Numbered from the stretch's first letter, positions 10,012-20,608 are shown. The stretch: 64,000 nt of DNA from Candidatus Synoicihabitans palmerolidicus (GCA_020809425.1 JAGGDC010000001.1:372001-436000); one strand, 5' to 3'. Notes: a model not told the origin generated them from the letters alone. Translations and numbers: made by a program.

Positions 10012-10848
10012 GACTACCTCTTGGACCAGCCTGATTGCGTCGTTTATCAAGCCGCCGGTTCATACGCTGATTCGCACTGCGGGCAGGATTGGCTGAATAC
10101 GTTGGGAAGGACGCAAGGGATCGGGAAGTGGTGCTTGGCCGTTGATGCGGATGAACTGTTGGTCTTTTCATCCCGCGATGCAGGTTCTTTGGTGGAGTGG
10201 ATACCACGTCTGGAAGCGGAAGGGGCTGAAGGAGTCTATGCGCTCATGGTGGATATGTGTGCCACTGAGCCGCTGTCCGAGGTTCGCTATTGTGCGCCGG
10301 AACCGTTTTGGGAATGCTGTGATTACTTTGACCCCAAGGGTTATTTCGACGTTGGATTCGTCGACTGCCCACATACAGGGATATGGGGCGGCGTCAGACA
10401 GCGGCTGTTTTATCCGGAGTATACCCGCCGGAGCTTCGGCGATTATTTGAGATGGGGCATAGGTTTAATCGCTCGAAAAACTCCCGGATTGTGCGCTACC
10501 AATCTGGTAAATCTTTCCTATACGATGCCGCCGTTGTTGAGCAAGGTGCCACTTGTCAAGTGGGGGGAGCACACTCGGTATCTGCCGGCGACTGACTTTG
10601 TCACCAAGCTCAAGTTATCGGATTTTCGGGCGGCGTTGCTTCACCTCAAATTTCTCGGTGACTTCCACGATAATGCGATGCGAGAGGCTGCGCGGAAAGA
10701 ACACTATGACGGAGCCCGGGAATATGTCCGTTATCTGTGCTACCTGAAAAAAAACAGAGATCTCCAGCCTTTTACTCCCGAAATTGTCCGTTACGAGGGC
10801 GTGGAATCGCTGGGAAAATACGATTTGATCCGTGCGTCGGACCGGTGA
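10012..10848 (+). pseudogene. Glycosyltransferase family 2-type protein lacking its N-terminus
   Basis: The frame enters directly from the right end of the IS3 element at DYLLDQPDCVVYQ and runs intact to TGA at 10846-10848. The segment GKWCLAVDADELLVF contains the DxD-type acidic motif of family 2 (Glyco_tranf_2_4) glycosyltransferases. The first 30-45 residues, which hold the nucleotide-binding beta strand, are gone. It is truncated by the element and not just interrupted, because the missing part is not on the other side. It probably once took part in surface polysaccharide synthesis. Confidence 0.8.
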
Positions 10849-11130
10849 GGCTGAGCAATTCCCGGAGATGGTCATTGGGCCGAATTGGGGTCGTGTCGTG
10901 ACATGGTTACAGGCTCCAAGCTGCATGCCCGTACCTCTCGAGGTGGACCGTCCTAAAGTGACCCTTAAAGCACAGCGAGGTTGGGATTTTGGAGAGAGGT
11001 GGGCGGCGGGAAGAGTGAAGGGATCGATGACAGACCATTGCGGCCCGTATTCGGGGAAAAACATTTCGCTCTGTCATTGTCCTTCGACGTCCATGGATGA
11101 ACCGTTCGTGTCTGGATCCTCTTTTAATTG
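10849..11130. other. Non-coding gap
   Basis: I see no convincing gene, RNA or repeat here. Short open frames exist on both strands but none has family resemblance. Confidence 0.5.
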
Positions 11131-11525
11131 ATGCGTTTACCCTCGATCTCTCCTAACAGCCGCTGGTGGCCGGTGTTGTGCTTTGGAGGGTTTTTGCTAC
11201 TCGGGATCACGATCACGCCCGATTCGAAATGGATTTCTGGGGTTTGTCCTACTTGAACGCGCTCAAGCAGGTGATGGCCAGCAACCCGGACCGGATCACC
11301 AAATTTTATCACAGCACTAATGCTTTGCTGGCGATCAATCGAGTAGCCCTATCGGCGGCTGATCAGGGAAGAATTCAGCAAGTTGAGTGCGATGAGGCGG
11401 AATTTGTGCTCACGACATTTCGACAAGAGCGCCAAGGGTATCCAGAGCTCGAAGCGTATCACGCCATCGAAGTGGACGGCGCGAAGATTCTGGCGGTTTA
11501 TCGGAAAACACCGATGGGGAAGTAA
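11131..11525 (+). pseudogene. Small membrane-anchored protein or remnant of a GT39-type membrane glycosyltransferase
   Basis: An ATG at 11131 opens a basic then hydrophobic stretch (RWWPVLCFGGFLLLGITI), like a single membrane anchor. Around 11200-11225 the frame must shift to join the second part, FEMDFWGLSYLNALKQVM, which runs to 11525. That second part resembles the soluble tail of dolichyl-phosphate-mannose-type (GT39) glycosyltransferases, where a DYWGLSYREA-like sequence is common. The gene would be only about 130 residues, so it is either a remnant of a larger protein or a short relative. The neighbouring truncated glycosyltransferase supports a former glycan locus. Confidence 0.45.
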
Positions 11526-11548
11526 CGGCACAGGCGTCGGGGCGAACC

Positions 11549-14500
11549 TCAACTCAACACCTCACGCAAGGTCTCCAGATCCATGACTTTGGCCAGGCTT
11601 TCCTCCTGCATTACGGTGGCGGCCATGGTGGATTTTCGATGCTGCAGCGTGCGGATCTTCTCCGCAACCGTACCTTTGGCGATCAATCGGTAGGCGATGA
11701 CGGGCGAAGTTTGACCGATGCGGTGAGTGCGATCAATAGCCTGAGCTTCGACGGCGGGATTCCACCACGGATCGTAGAGCACCACGTAGATGGCGGCGGT
11801 GAGATTGAGGCCGGAACCGGCGGCCTTGAGCGACAGTAGGAAAACCGGCGGGCCGGTGGGCTTTTGGAATGTATCCACAAATCCATGACGGTACTCGGTC
11901 TTGCCGGTGAGGATGAGGTGGTCGATGTCCCGCTTTAGCAGCTCCGCTTGGATCAACTCCAACATGCCGACAAACTGGGATAAAACCAACACGCGATGGC
12001 CTTCCGCGACCAACGGTTCCAAGGTATCGAGCACGGCTTCAAGCTTGGCGGAGGAGGGTTTGCCCAACGTGGTCGAAATCAAGCGCGGGTCGCAACAAAT
12101 CTGGCGAAGACGCAGCAGTGATTGGAGAATCTTGAAGCGAGCGGCGTTAAACGCCTGAGCGTTGTCGACTCCGAAGAGGAGTTGGCGCGCGCGTTTCAGT
12201 TCGGCATCGTAGAGTATACGCTGAGGGCCTTCCAGTTCGCAGGTCATGTCTTCTTCCGTGCGTTCGGGCAGGTCGCTCGCGACCTCTCGTTTAGTGCGAC
12301 GCAACATGAAGGGTCGCACGCGTTTGGCCAGTCGCTTCTGGGCATCTCCGGGGCTGTCCTCGTCGCGGTAGAAATGTTTGAACTGGGTTTGGGATCCCAA
12401 TAATCTCGGTTGAGCGAAAGCGAACAGACTCCAGAGATCGAGCAGGCGGTTTTCGATGGGGGTGCCGGAGAGCACGATGCGATGGCGCGAGTGCAGGCTA
12501 TAGGCGGCTTTGGCGGTTGCGCTGCCGGGATTTTTGATATTCTGGCCTTCGTCGAGGATGACCGCGTCCCAGGATTGTTTCCGCAGGTCATCGGCCCGCA
12601 GGCGAAGCTGGGTGTAGTTGACCACGAGGAAATCGGCTTCGTCGGGCAGGGGGCGTCGCGGCGTCGCGCGGGCAGTTTGGAGCGAGGGCGCAAAGCGGGC
12701 GGTTTCGTTCTCCCAATTGGCCATGACGGACTTGGGGCAAACGACCAGGACGCGGAGATTGGCGGGAAGCGGCGTGCCCTCGGAATGAGTGGCCAGTTGC
12801 CGCTCCAGCAACCAAAGCAGCCAAGCCAGAGTCTGCACGGTTTTACCCAACCCCATGTCGTCGGCGAGAATTCCGCCGAGACCCAGGGTCGCCAAGTGGA
12901 CGAGGTAGTGGTATCCTTCCTGCTGATACGGTCACAGGTTGGCCTGGAGCCCCGGTGGCGGAGGCGGTGGGGGCACGGAGTGGAGGGTGGCGACGCGTTC
13001 AGCCAAGCGCCGGGAAAGGGCCTCGTCTTCCAGTTTCACGTTGCTCAGTTGCAATGCGTGGTAGCGTTGGGTTTTGGGTTGGAGGAGGTCCTCCGGAGTA
13101 ATTGCGAGGCCGAGGTCGCCTAGAGAAATGTCGTCCTCGGACTCGTTGAGATCGATGTGCAGGCGTTGCCAGCCGCGCTGGGGTAATCGCACCCAGCCTC
13201 CTTGGGCTCTGAGGAGCAGGCGCAGTGCGTCGGAGGTGAAGGTGAGTTCGCCGGTATCCAGCTCAACCGTCACGTCGAACCAATCGAGATCGGAAGCGTT
13301 GTCGGGATCAATCTGAGTGTACACTCGGGCGTGAACCGGACCATCGACGAGGCCTCGCAGTTCGGGGGTGATTTCGACGATGGTGCCGGGCGGCAAGTTG
13401 GCGTGCCAATCGAGAAAGTCGTCGACGAATTTACGGGAGACGGGCCGGCTCCAGGCTTTGGCCCAGTTTGAATGCGTAAGCTTCAGAGAAGCGAGCGACT
13501 CGGCGACGATTTGAGCGGTGGTGAGGGCGAACTGATATGGGGGGGAATCGGCGCGGGGAGGGGGTGGGCTTTCTCCGTCCGCCCAATGCCAACGATGCTC
13601 GAGGTCGTAGTCTTGGGCGCAGGGCGGATCATCACAGCGGGAGGTGAGTTGCAGGCGGAATTCGGGACTAGCTTGGTGAGCTGAGTGGGTCTCATTCATC
13701 CAACAACGGAGGTGCGGGCGCAGGGGTGACCTTGACGAATTTTGCTTCGATCTCGGGTGGAAGGCGCAGCTGGATCGCGGAAAAATGGCTGGCCAGGCCT
13801 GAATTCGCCAAAGAGGAAATAGGGAGGCGATTCGAGGGGAGAGGGGGAGGACCGCGCCACACCCGGTGATCGTGCAGATAAAGAGGGCCGGGTGCGAAGA
13901 AGACGGGGGTCGGAGTGGGCAGTTCCTTGCCTTCGGGAGTAATTAAGCGGAGGTGGAGTCGTTTGGGGTCGTCCGGCATAGGGCAGCCGTGCAACTCGAG
14001 CGGTTTTTCCTCGATCACAAACGGAGAGCCATCGAGATGTACACAGGTCAGGGAGGCCTGGGGGTGAGAGAGAACGTTGGTGAGGATATCTTCGGTGATC
14101 TCGCCGGTGTGAGAGAAGGTCCCGTAGGTGGTGTCCATCGCGGGGCGAAGGGCGAGGGCGCGAGCGGGTGGCGGATATGCTTCAAAGGCGGACAGCGGGG
14201 CCTCCGTCATTTGCTGTATCCACGATCTGGAGGGAGCGCGCCATTTGGTCGGTGATTTGGGCGAGACGCCCTGCAGCTCGGCGTTGCCCGTTGGGTGGAC
14301 GATCAGGCGCAGATCTTGGTAGGTGGAGGCCAGGCTTTCCTCCCGAAACTCTGAAATTGACGAGATGTTCGCGGCGTCACCGGGAAAACGATGTTTCCAC
14401 TGTTGAATCTCTTGATATTCGATGAGGGGTTCGATGCGCTCGGCGATCTGGGCGGTGTTGGTTTGGGACGCGAATGCTTCCGGGATGGTGCGGCCGTGTT

Positions 14501-15159
14501 GTTGCCAGTGCAGGGCGATGTATTGCCAGAGCTCCCATGGATCTCGAGGGCGAGTGGCCGGGGTCCACCAACCAGGGAAGGCGGGGGTCCACTCGTATTT
14601 ACCAGACGAATACTCAGGGGAGGCATGCAAGCCGTGGCGATGGAGGGCGGACTGGGTCAGCGTGCCGTTGTTGGAGATGAGTTCCACGAAGGTGGCGTTG
14701 AGCCCGGCCAGCAGGCGGGTTTCCTCATCGGTCAAAGGGCGATTCACGATCGTGGCGAGTTGCGATGCCCATTTCCCGACAAAGGTATCCCGTGAGGAGG
14801 CCGCAGTGGGTTTGGCAGTTTGAACGGCTTGTGGCCGGCGCGCTTTTAGTGGGGTCAACTCATCCAGGCGATCCTGAATCCAAATCTGCCCGAGCGCGAA
14901 GGCGTGTTTGCAGTTGGCTCCGACCGGACAGTCGCAATCGGCGTCCCATTCGAGTCCGTCGTAGAGGAGCGAGGCCGTGTATTCGGCTCCGGTGGAGCCG
15001 GTGACGATGTTGCCGTCGAGCCAATATTCGAGGACCTTGCCACGGCGGACGTAGTCGTTGGCGCGTGCGAGGGTTGAAATTGGTGGCCAGAAACGAATGC
15101 AATGCCCCGAGTGCTGTCTTGGAACCAGGATCGTCGGAGGAGGCGATGGGAGGAGGCAT
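11549..15159 (-). pseudogene. SWIM-SNF2 family helicase (RapA/HepA-like), three lesions
   Basis: Read from 15159 down, the parts are: a SWIM zinc-finger region with CDCPVGANCKHAFALG (about 14890-14950); a long middle region; a SNF2 ATPase with DDMGLGKT, DEGQ and SGTPIENR; and a helicase C domain ending IDRTHRIGQT and near 11549. The whole protein would be about 1200 residues. Three lesions break it. A frameshift lies near 15073. A second shift near 13692-13699 lies where TTGGATGAATGAG carries one extra T. A TGA at 12932-12934 sits in ANL-stop-PYQQEGYHYL, where Arg (CGA) is expected. Such proteins remodel RNA polymerase-DNA complexes. The ATPase half alone (from 12895) lacks its N-terminal part. 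Confidence 0.85.
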
Positions 15160-15222
15160 GGTGACGGCGTGGCGATGCGGTGGAGGAGGACCCGATCGGG
15201 ATTCCCGCGGATGGGCCGAGGA

Positions 15223-16752
15223 TTAGTAGACTTGTTCGTCCAGGAGGGCGAAGAGTTCGGCTTCGGTCACGCGGCGTTGGGCCATGGAATCGCGTTCGCG
15301 CAGGGTGAAGGTGTCGCCTTCTTTTTCGATGGTGTCGAAGTCGATGGTGACGCAGTAAGGCGTGCCGTTTTCGTCCTGGCGGCGATAGCGCCGGCCGATC
15401 GCGCCGGCCTCATCGTAGAAGGTGGCGAAGCGGCGTTGGAGTTTTTTGTAGAGCGCCTTGGCGCGGGTGGTGAGGAATTCCTTGTTCTTAAGGAGGGGCA
15501 GCACGGCGACTTTGACTGGGGCGATTCTGGGGCTGAGGCGCAGGACGGTGCGTATCTCGGGTTTGCCCTTTTCGTCGGTGATTGGCTCTTCAGCGTAGGC
15601 GGCGCAGAGCACGGCGAGGAAGATGCGGTCGACGCCGACGGCGGGTTCGATGACGTGGGGCACGAATTTCTTTTTGGTGTCTTCGTCGAAGATTTCCTGA
15701 GGTTTGCCGGAGGCTTTGGCGTGTTGGTTCAGGTCGTAGTTGCCGCGCGCGGCGATGCCCCAGAGTTCCTGCACGCCGAAGGGGTATTTGAACATGATGT
15801 CGGTCGTGCCGCGGGAGTAGAAAGCGAGTTTGGCCTTTTCGTGATCGTAGAGGCTGAGATGGGATTCGGGCAGACCGATGGACTTGAGCCAATCCCAGCA
15901 CCACTGAATCCATTCCTTGTGGGCGGACTCCCAATCGGCGTCTTCGTGGATGAAGTATTCCATTTCCATCTGCTCGAATTCGCGGGAACGGAAGATGAAG
16001 TTGCGCGGGGTGATTTCGTTGCGGAAGGACGTGCCTATTTGGGCGATGCCGAAGGGGAGTTTCACGCGGCCGGTGTCGACGATGTTCTTGAAGTTCACGA
16101 ACATGCCTTGGGCGGTTTCGGGACGCAGGTAGGAGACCGAGGAGCCATCGCGCAGGGCGCCGACGTTGGTCTCGAACATCATGTTGAAGGCACGAGGCGG
16201 AGTGAGGCTGCCCGCTTCGTCCGTGGCGGGTGAGGGGATGAGCGGAATCTGCTCGGGGGTGGCCTCGGTGAACTCCTGCATGGCGATGGGAGCGAGGGTT
16301 CCTTGCAGGGCTTTCTTGCGCTTGAAAGTCTCGGCGGCGGTTTGCAGGGCGCCGGCGGTATCTTCGGATTCGAGAGCGGAGACATAGCCTTGAGTGGTGT
16401 CGTCAACGACGACGGCGGCGAAGAAAAGTTGGTCGGCGCGGTAGCGTTGTTTACTCACTTTGCAGTCGACGAGGGGGTCGGTGAAGCCATCGACGTGACC
16501 GGAGGCCTGCCAGACCTTGGGGTGCATGATGATGGAGGTCTCGATGCCGACGATGTCGTCGCGGCGGCGGACCATGTCATCCCACCAGCAGTCGCGGATG
16601 TTGTTCTTGAGCTCGATGCCGAGCGGGCCGAAGTCGAAGAAGCCGTTGTAGCCGCCGTAGATTTCGGACGACTGGAAGACGAAGCCTTTGCGCTTCGCGA
16701 GGGAAACGATGGACTCCATGAGGTTGGCGGGTGATTCGGCGGACGTGGACAT
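15223..16752 (-). CDS. glyS: Glycyl-tRNA synthetase, alpha2 dimeric type
   Basis: The 509-residue protein charges tRNA-Gly. It shows class II motif 2 in [20 protein letters not shown] and motif 3 in [14 protein letters not shown], plus the N-terminal family block [19 protein letters not shown]. Length and layout match the alpha2 enzymes of Thermus and eukaryotes, not the alpha2beta2 enzyme of E. coli. The C-terminal anticodon-binding domain is present. The gene is intact, as expected for an essential gene, and stands between decayed neighbours. No lesion is visible. Confidence 0.97.
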   Translation of the reverse strand: MSTSAESPANLMESIVSLAKRKGFVFQSSEIYGGYNGFFDFGPLGIELKNNIRDCWWDDMVRRRDDIVGIETSIIMHPKVWQASGHVDGFTDPLVDCKVSKQRYRADQLFFAAVVVDDTTQGYVSALESEDTAGALQTAAETFKRKKALQGTLAPIAMQEFTEATPEQIPLIPSPATDEAGSLTPPRAFNMMFETNVGALRDGSSVSYLRPETAQGMFVNFKNIVDTGRVKLPFGIAQIGTSFRNEITPRNFIFRSREFEQMEMEYFIHEDADWESAHKEWIQWCWDWLKSIGLPESHLSLYDHEKAKLAFYSRGTTDIMFKYPFGVQELWGIAARGNYDLNQHAKASGKPQEIFDEDTKKKFVPHVIEPAVGVDRIFLAVLCAAYAEEPITDEKGKPEIRTVLRLSPRIAPVKVAVLPLLKNKEFLTTRAKALYKKLQRRFATFYDEAGAIGRRYRRQDENGTPYCVTIDFDTIEKEGDTFTLRERDSMAQRRVTEAELFALLDEQVY

Positions 16753-16939
16753 AAGAGGTAGATATTAGGGGGTTACGCGGGGACTCGGCAAATTCCAAAT
16801 CGTGGCGGGAGAACTCCGAGCCCGAAGGGGCAAATCCCCCAAAATGGCGGCGCCGGTCATTAGGGAGCAAGGGAGCGGATTGTGCAGATTGGGTAGTCGG
16901 CGACGAACAAGAGATCAAAGGCGCGGTGGCCCTGAGGCA

Positions 16940-17440
16940 AAACTATCGAGGAAGAGGGCCGTATATCATGGGGACGCTTTCGCTTGGTGGGCTCGAGGGG
17001 CGTATCGTCAAGGATGAGGCGCATATGGCCATGGTACTTGGCGATACAGCCCGTGACACGGAGTTTGTGGAGACGCCGGGAAAGGACTTCGCGGACGGTG
17101 CCGAGCGGGAGAGCGATTGGTTGGCGGGTCGTCTCAATCTTAACCGCCGGCTTGGGCGTGGCGTCGCCGGCGATCCATGAGACGGTCGGGCCGCGGTTGC
17201 GAGCTGAGGGACTCGGGCTTTGATATGAGAGTGGAATTGCGGCCTGAGAGCAGTTCAAAGGTGCACGCGCGCAGAGCGGGTTCGTTTTGGAACAGGTCGT
17301 GATGGCCGTGAGTTGGGACAAACTGAAGGCGGTCAGTCTCGGATTCGGTGTTGTTTTTCGACCACCAGCAGGCACGGCCGATGCCGGTCAACGGAGGCTG
17401 ATGAAGGGGGGGGAAGTAGGGGGGATGTTTTCCGGTGCAG
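16940..17440 (-). pseudogene. Crp/Fnr-family regulator remnant
   Basis: Two minus-strand frames each carry part of a Crp/Fnr protein. The upstream part (near 17290) reads DLFQNEPALRACTFELLSG, like the end of the cyclic-nucleotide fold and the dimer helix. The downstream part (near 17070) reads LPLGTVREVLSRRLHKLRVT, the LGTxREVxSR winged-helix signature. They lie in different frames, so at least one frameshift separates them, and the N-terminus is not recognisable. No intact gene can be built. It fills most of the 780-base gap upstream of glyS. The call rests on motif likeness only. Confidence 0.5.
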
Positions 17441-17531
17441 CGTGGAGAAACTTGTGAATGCCTCCAGGTCATTGGGGGTTCAATTCCGCGATTGCGCCAG
17501 CGAGCGGGTTGGGTGACGGTTCGCGTTCGCC

Positions 17532-17993
17532 ATGAAGGTTTCGTTTACGCAAAAAGAATACAGTCGGTTAATGGAGCTCGTGCACCTCGGGATGCGGGCG
17601 GTCATGTCCCGGCAGGGCGGGGAGTCGCCGCATTTTGAGCGTTATACGGCGATTGAGCAGAAAATTCTGGGATTGGCCGAGGTGTTTGGCTGCAGCGACA
17701 TGGTCAATGTAGGCAGAGACGGTAAGTTGATCCAGGCGAGCAAGATCGATGAAGATGAGCGGTTACGGAAAATCGTGGGCGAATCCGACAATGGCATTTT
17801 TTGGGATGAGTTGGTGGCACGATTGGCGGATCGGGATCTGGGGGTGGAGCAGACGATGTCGTCGCTGGCGATGCAGGACGGTCCCCCGATCAATGCGGAT
17901 GCGCGATTGAAGGAAATCGAGGATGCGTATTGGGAGGAATTCGAGAAATATGATCTGGCGCGGGTGTTGGTGATGCGGGCCAGTCGCGGGTGA
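17532..17993 (+). CDS. Conserved-looking hypothetical protein (153 aa)
   Basis: A 153-residue acidic protein with strong coding character (MKVSFTQKEYSRLMELVHLG) and no stop or shift. It appears all-alpha, with no signal peptide, membrane segment or cysteine cluster. I do not recognise the family. It is followed 57 bases later by another hypothetical gene on the same strand, so the two may be co-transcribed. Confidence 0.7.
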   Translation: MKVSFTQKEYSRLMELVHLGMRAVMSRQGGESPHFERYTAIEQKILGLAEVFGCSDMVNVGRDGKLIQASKIDEDERLRKIVGESDNGIFWDELVARLADRDLGVEQTMSSLAMQDGPPINADARLKEIEDAYWEEFEKYDLARVLVMRASRG

Positions 17994-18050
17994 GAGATAG
18001 AGCTGGGGGTAAAGTTTTGGGCAGAGGAGTCGAAGAAGAAGGAGAACCCA

Positions 18051-18464
18051 GTGCTTCTGATGGACTTCAAAGACAACGTGCTCGTGCCGCTGCCCGGCTT
18101 ACTTTTGCCGCCCGACCTCCCGTGGCGGATGCGGTTTGTTGAACTCGTGCAAGAGCATTTGATGCGAGTGCATGCGTACCAAGATTTTGAGCCGCCGAGG
18201 TTTTTTGGTTATTATTTTAAGGACGGAGATCCGGTGGCGGGAGCGTGGACGGTCTTGCTCGATCCTTTGGCTCCCATGACCAGTTTACCGGATAGTCTGG
18301 ATATGCTTACGCAGGGTGAGTTTGATGTGAATTCATCGCAGGATCAGGAGTCGGATTTTATTCTGGTACACGATCGGCATGACGGAGCGTGTTGGTTGTG
18401 GCGTTACCGCTTTGTGATGGCACAGGATCCGATGCTCGATGTGGGCATGGATGACGCGGCTTGA
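18051..18464 (+). CDS. Hypothetical protein (137 aa)
   Basis: I take the GTG at 18051 as the start because AAGGAG lies six bases upstream; an ATG three codons later would sit too far from it. The product is acidic, has a proline-rich N-terminal part and is rich in Trp, Tyr and Phe (PRFFGYYFKDGDPVAGAW). There is no signal or membrane segment. The family is not recognised. It directly follows another hypothetical gene. Confidence 0.65.
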   Translation: MLLMDFKDNVLVPLPGLLLPPDLPWRMRFVELVQEHLMRVHAYQDFEPPRFFGYYFKDGDPVAGAWTVLLDPLAPMTSLPDSLDMLTQGEFDVNSSQDQESDFILVHDRHDGACWLWRYRFVMAQDPMLDVGMDDAA

Positions 18465-18551
18465 GTTCCTGAGAGGGGACGATGCCGAATCGCCGGATGG
18501 GTGTAGAAATCGCGTTGCGTCTCAGGCTGGCATCAGCCATACTGTGAAGAT

Positions 18552-19224
18552 ATGCACTCCAGCTCGTCCGTGGTGACTAACCCGTTTTTTCTGCCGATTT
18601 GGTTTGAGCTGGCGGCTGTCGGATTGATGTCGATGACCGGGGGGATCGTGGCGATCAAGCGAGGTTATGCTGTGGTGGGACTGGTCGCTCTCGGGCTTTT
18701 TGTCGGGTTGGGCGGTGGTTTGATCCGGGACGGAATTTTTATCCAGCAGGGACCACCGGCGGCGTTGGCAAATCCGCTTTATATGCAGATGGCGTTGTTG
18801 GGAGTGGCATTAGGGGCGTTGTTGGGAGACCGGGTGAACTACTTTCGGCGAATCATAGCTGGGGTGGACGCGTTGGCGTTGGGAGCGTACGCGGCTTTTG
18901 GGGTGCAAAAGGCGCTGGGGGCGGAAATTTCGATTCCTGGCGCAATCATGGTAGGGGTGGTGAATGCGCTGGGGGGGCGGGCTTTTGCGTGACGTGATCA
19001 CGAACGAGGAGCCGTTGGTGTTTCGGCCCGGGCAATTTTACGCGTTGGTGGCGTTGGGGGCCGCGATTCTGTTTGTGGTGCTGACGGTGGAGCTGGGGTT
19101 GAAGCCGACGATGTCGGCGGGGGTGGTGATCGCGGTAACGTTTATTTTTAGGGGGCTGACGATTATCTTCAATTGGAAGACGACTCCCTTGGCGCCGCCG
19201 CCGGCAGTACCTCCCTCAATCTGA
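18552..19224 (+). pseudogene. TRIC/UPF0126-type membrane channel, frameshifted in a G-run
   Basis: The first part (146 codons) and the second (from about 18975) together give the two UPF0126 repeats of a seven-helix trimeric intracellular cation channel-like protein. The frame breaks in the G7 run at 18971-18977, exactly inside the second conserved glycine motif: VNALGG becomes NAxGGGLLRDVI in the other frame. One base gained or lost restores a protein of about 220 residues. The tract could be a sequencing error, a true mutation or a phase-variable switch. The protein would sit in the inner membrane; its ion is uncertain. Confidence 0.8.
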
Positions 19225-19287
19225 CTTCACGGGGCAGGATTGAAGGAGGTACGCCTTAGGCGCACCAAGTTTCGGTTGGGCGGGCTT

Positions 19288-19422
19288 TTACGAGACTCTC
19301 GGAATGTGGCCGGAGGGCGGTGGAAGTTTTTCTCCGGTGTTCCCGTGGGCGGTGAATTCCGGAGCGAGGGCGCTCTCGAACCAAGCGTCGAGGCGGCGCC
19401 ACATGGTTTGGATGGTTGTCAT
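19288..19422 (-). other. Possible 44-codon ORF
   Basis: An ATG-initiated frame (MTTIQTMWRRLDAWFESALA) with plausible amphipathic helix runs 44 codons to a TAA. It looks like the N-terminus of a longer protein that was cut short, but no continuation is visible. The rest of the gap from 19225 to 19571 holds only the palindrome at 19510. Confidence 0.25.
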
Positions 19423-19509
19423 GATCGGTGGTAAACTTGGAGATTAAGGGACAGGTTAAGAGACAAGTTGCGGACAGATTATGTAATTTACTTAAGGACA
19501 TTGGGATAA

Positions 19510-19542
19510 GGCAGTTTGTCACGTATTACGTGACAAACTGCC
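19510..19542. repeat. Perfect 16-bp palindrome
   Basis: GGCAGTTTGTCACGTA is followed by one base and then its exact complement, giving a 33-base near-perfect palindrome. It lies 30 bases past the stop of the sigma factor gene on the opposite strand. It lacks a T-run on either side, so it is not a standard terminator. The core TCACGTA-T-TACGTGA would suit a dimeric regulator. No second copy was noticed. Confidence 0.75.
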
Positions 19543-19571
19543 GGGGTGGGTGGGGCGGTTGGGGTTGAGGT

Positions 19572-20291
19572 TTAAGCGAGGAGGGTGGACCAGAGGGCGA
19601 GGACCTCGAGGTCGGCTCGGAGGCGTTTTTCGCCGGCTTCGCGGAGTTGGCGGGCGCGTTCGCGAGAGACGCCGAGCTCCCCTCCAATGGAGTCGAGGGT
19701 GGCTTCTTCGAGGTGATAACGACGCACGGCGTAGGCTTGCTTGGGGGGCAGGCGGTCAAGGGCGTTGGTCAGTCGATCTATCATGTCGCCGGACTCGGCA
19801 TGTTGGGCCGGGCAGGGGGACATGGGATCGGCATGATTTTCATTCAAGATGGGAGTTCCGGCCTCCTCGGCGGCGAGATCGTAGAGAGCGGCACGTACTT
19901 CGGGGAGGGAGAAGTCGAGGGCTTCGGCGATTTCGAAATTTGAAGGAGTACGGCCCAGTTCGTGGGTGAGTTCGTGTTCGGCGCGTGAAACGGCCCGAGC
20001 TCGCTCGCGACGGCGGCGGGCGAGGGGATCGAGGCGTCTGAGTTCGTCGAGCATGGCGCCGCGGATTCTGACGAAGCAGTAGGCACGGGCTTCGGCGTCG
20101 GAGCCGTTGAACCGGTTGGTGGCGTGGATGAGGGCTTCCCGGCCAGCGGATGCGAGGTCGTCGCGGTCAACGTGGGCGGGGAGGCAGGGAGCGATGCCGG
20201 CCAAAGCCCGATCAACGAGGTCCAGCAAGGAGACCGGGTCGGGAGGGGCGAAGGCGGCTGGCGGTGGGCAGAGAGAACTAGGTGTGATCAT
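19572..20291 (-). CDS. Sigma-70 family factor, FliA/WhiG-like
   Basis: A 239-residue sigma factor. Region 2 has DRDDLASAGREALIHATNRF and RIRGAMLDELRRLD, region 3 has ELGRTPSNFEIAEAL, and region 4 has the helix-turn-helix TLDSIGGELGVSRERARQL. Order and size match the sigma-28 (FliA/WhiG) group, which controls motility or stress genes by directing RNA polymerase. No flagellar gene lies in the window. The gene is intact. Confidence 0.85.
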   Translation of the reverse strand: MITPSSLCPPPAAFAPPDPVSLLDLVDRALAGIAPCLPAHVDRDDLASAGREALIHATNRFNGSDAEARAYCFVRIRGAMLDELRRLDPLARRRRERARAVSRAEHELTHELGRTPSNFEIAEALDFSLPEVRAALYDLAAEEAGTPILNENHADPMSPCPAQHAESGDMIDRLTNALDRLPPKQAYAVRRYHLEEATLDSIGGELGVSRERARQLREAGEKRLRADLEVLALWSTLLA

Positions 20292-20366
20292 GGCGAAACG
20301 CCCGCCGGAGAGAGTTTACGAGATCCACTTGCTGAGGGAGAGCTCGTCCGGAGGTGGGTTTCGCGG

Positions 20367-20400
20367 GCAAAAATAAACCCACTTCCGGTTGGGAAGTGGG
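20367..20400 (-). terminator. Rho-independent terminator on the minus strand
   Basis: The arms CCCACTTCC and GGAAGTGGG pair over nine bases around a five-base loop at 20378-20400. Read on the minus strand the stem is followed by TTTATTTTTG. It lies just downstream of a 58-codon ORF and upstream of the sigma factor gene, so it would separate the two transcripts. Confidence 0.75.
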
Positions 20401-20431
20401 CGGTGTGATCGGCGAGAAAAATTTCGCTGGG

Positions 20432-20608
20432 TTAAGTTACACCACTTCCCGGGTTGTTGCGGCCGTATGCGGAGACGACATGGTTGTTGCGAAGCACGCA
20501 CACGTTACGTCGATCCCAACCAAGGCCGGTAAAGGTTTTACCCTTGGTCACCAGACACATTGCGGCCATCGGCTTGGTTGCCATTTGGATATCTTGTGTG
20601 GTGATCAT
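20432..20608 (-). CDS. Small protein of 58 residues
   Basis: An ATG at 20606-20608 opens a frame of 58 codons ending at TAA 20432-20434. The product is basic (TKGKTFTGLGWDRRNVCVLR) with two cysteines and no membrane segment. A clear terminator begins about 30 bases after the stop, which supports an independent transcription unit. No Shine-Dalgarno sequence is evident. I do not recognise the family. It could also be the 3-prime part of an RNA gene. Confidence 0.45.
   Translation of the reverse strand: MITTQDIQMATKPMAAMCLVTKGKTFTGLGWDRRNVCVLRNNHVVSAYGRNNPGSGVT

Noticed and set aside
12932..12934. Selenocysteine at in-frame TGA codons
   Set aside because: None of the proteins concerned is a selenoprotein family, and the replaced residue is Trp or Arg in relatives.
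15058..16233. 391-codon plus-strand ORF opposite glyS
   Set aside because: Glyceine- and valine-rich shadow of glyS; the minus strand has class II synthetase motifs.
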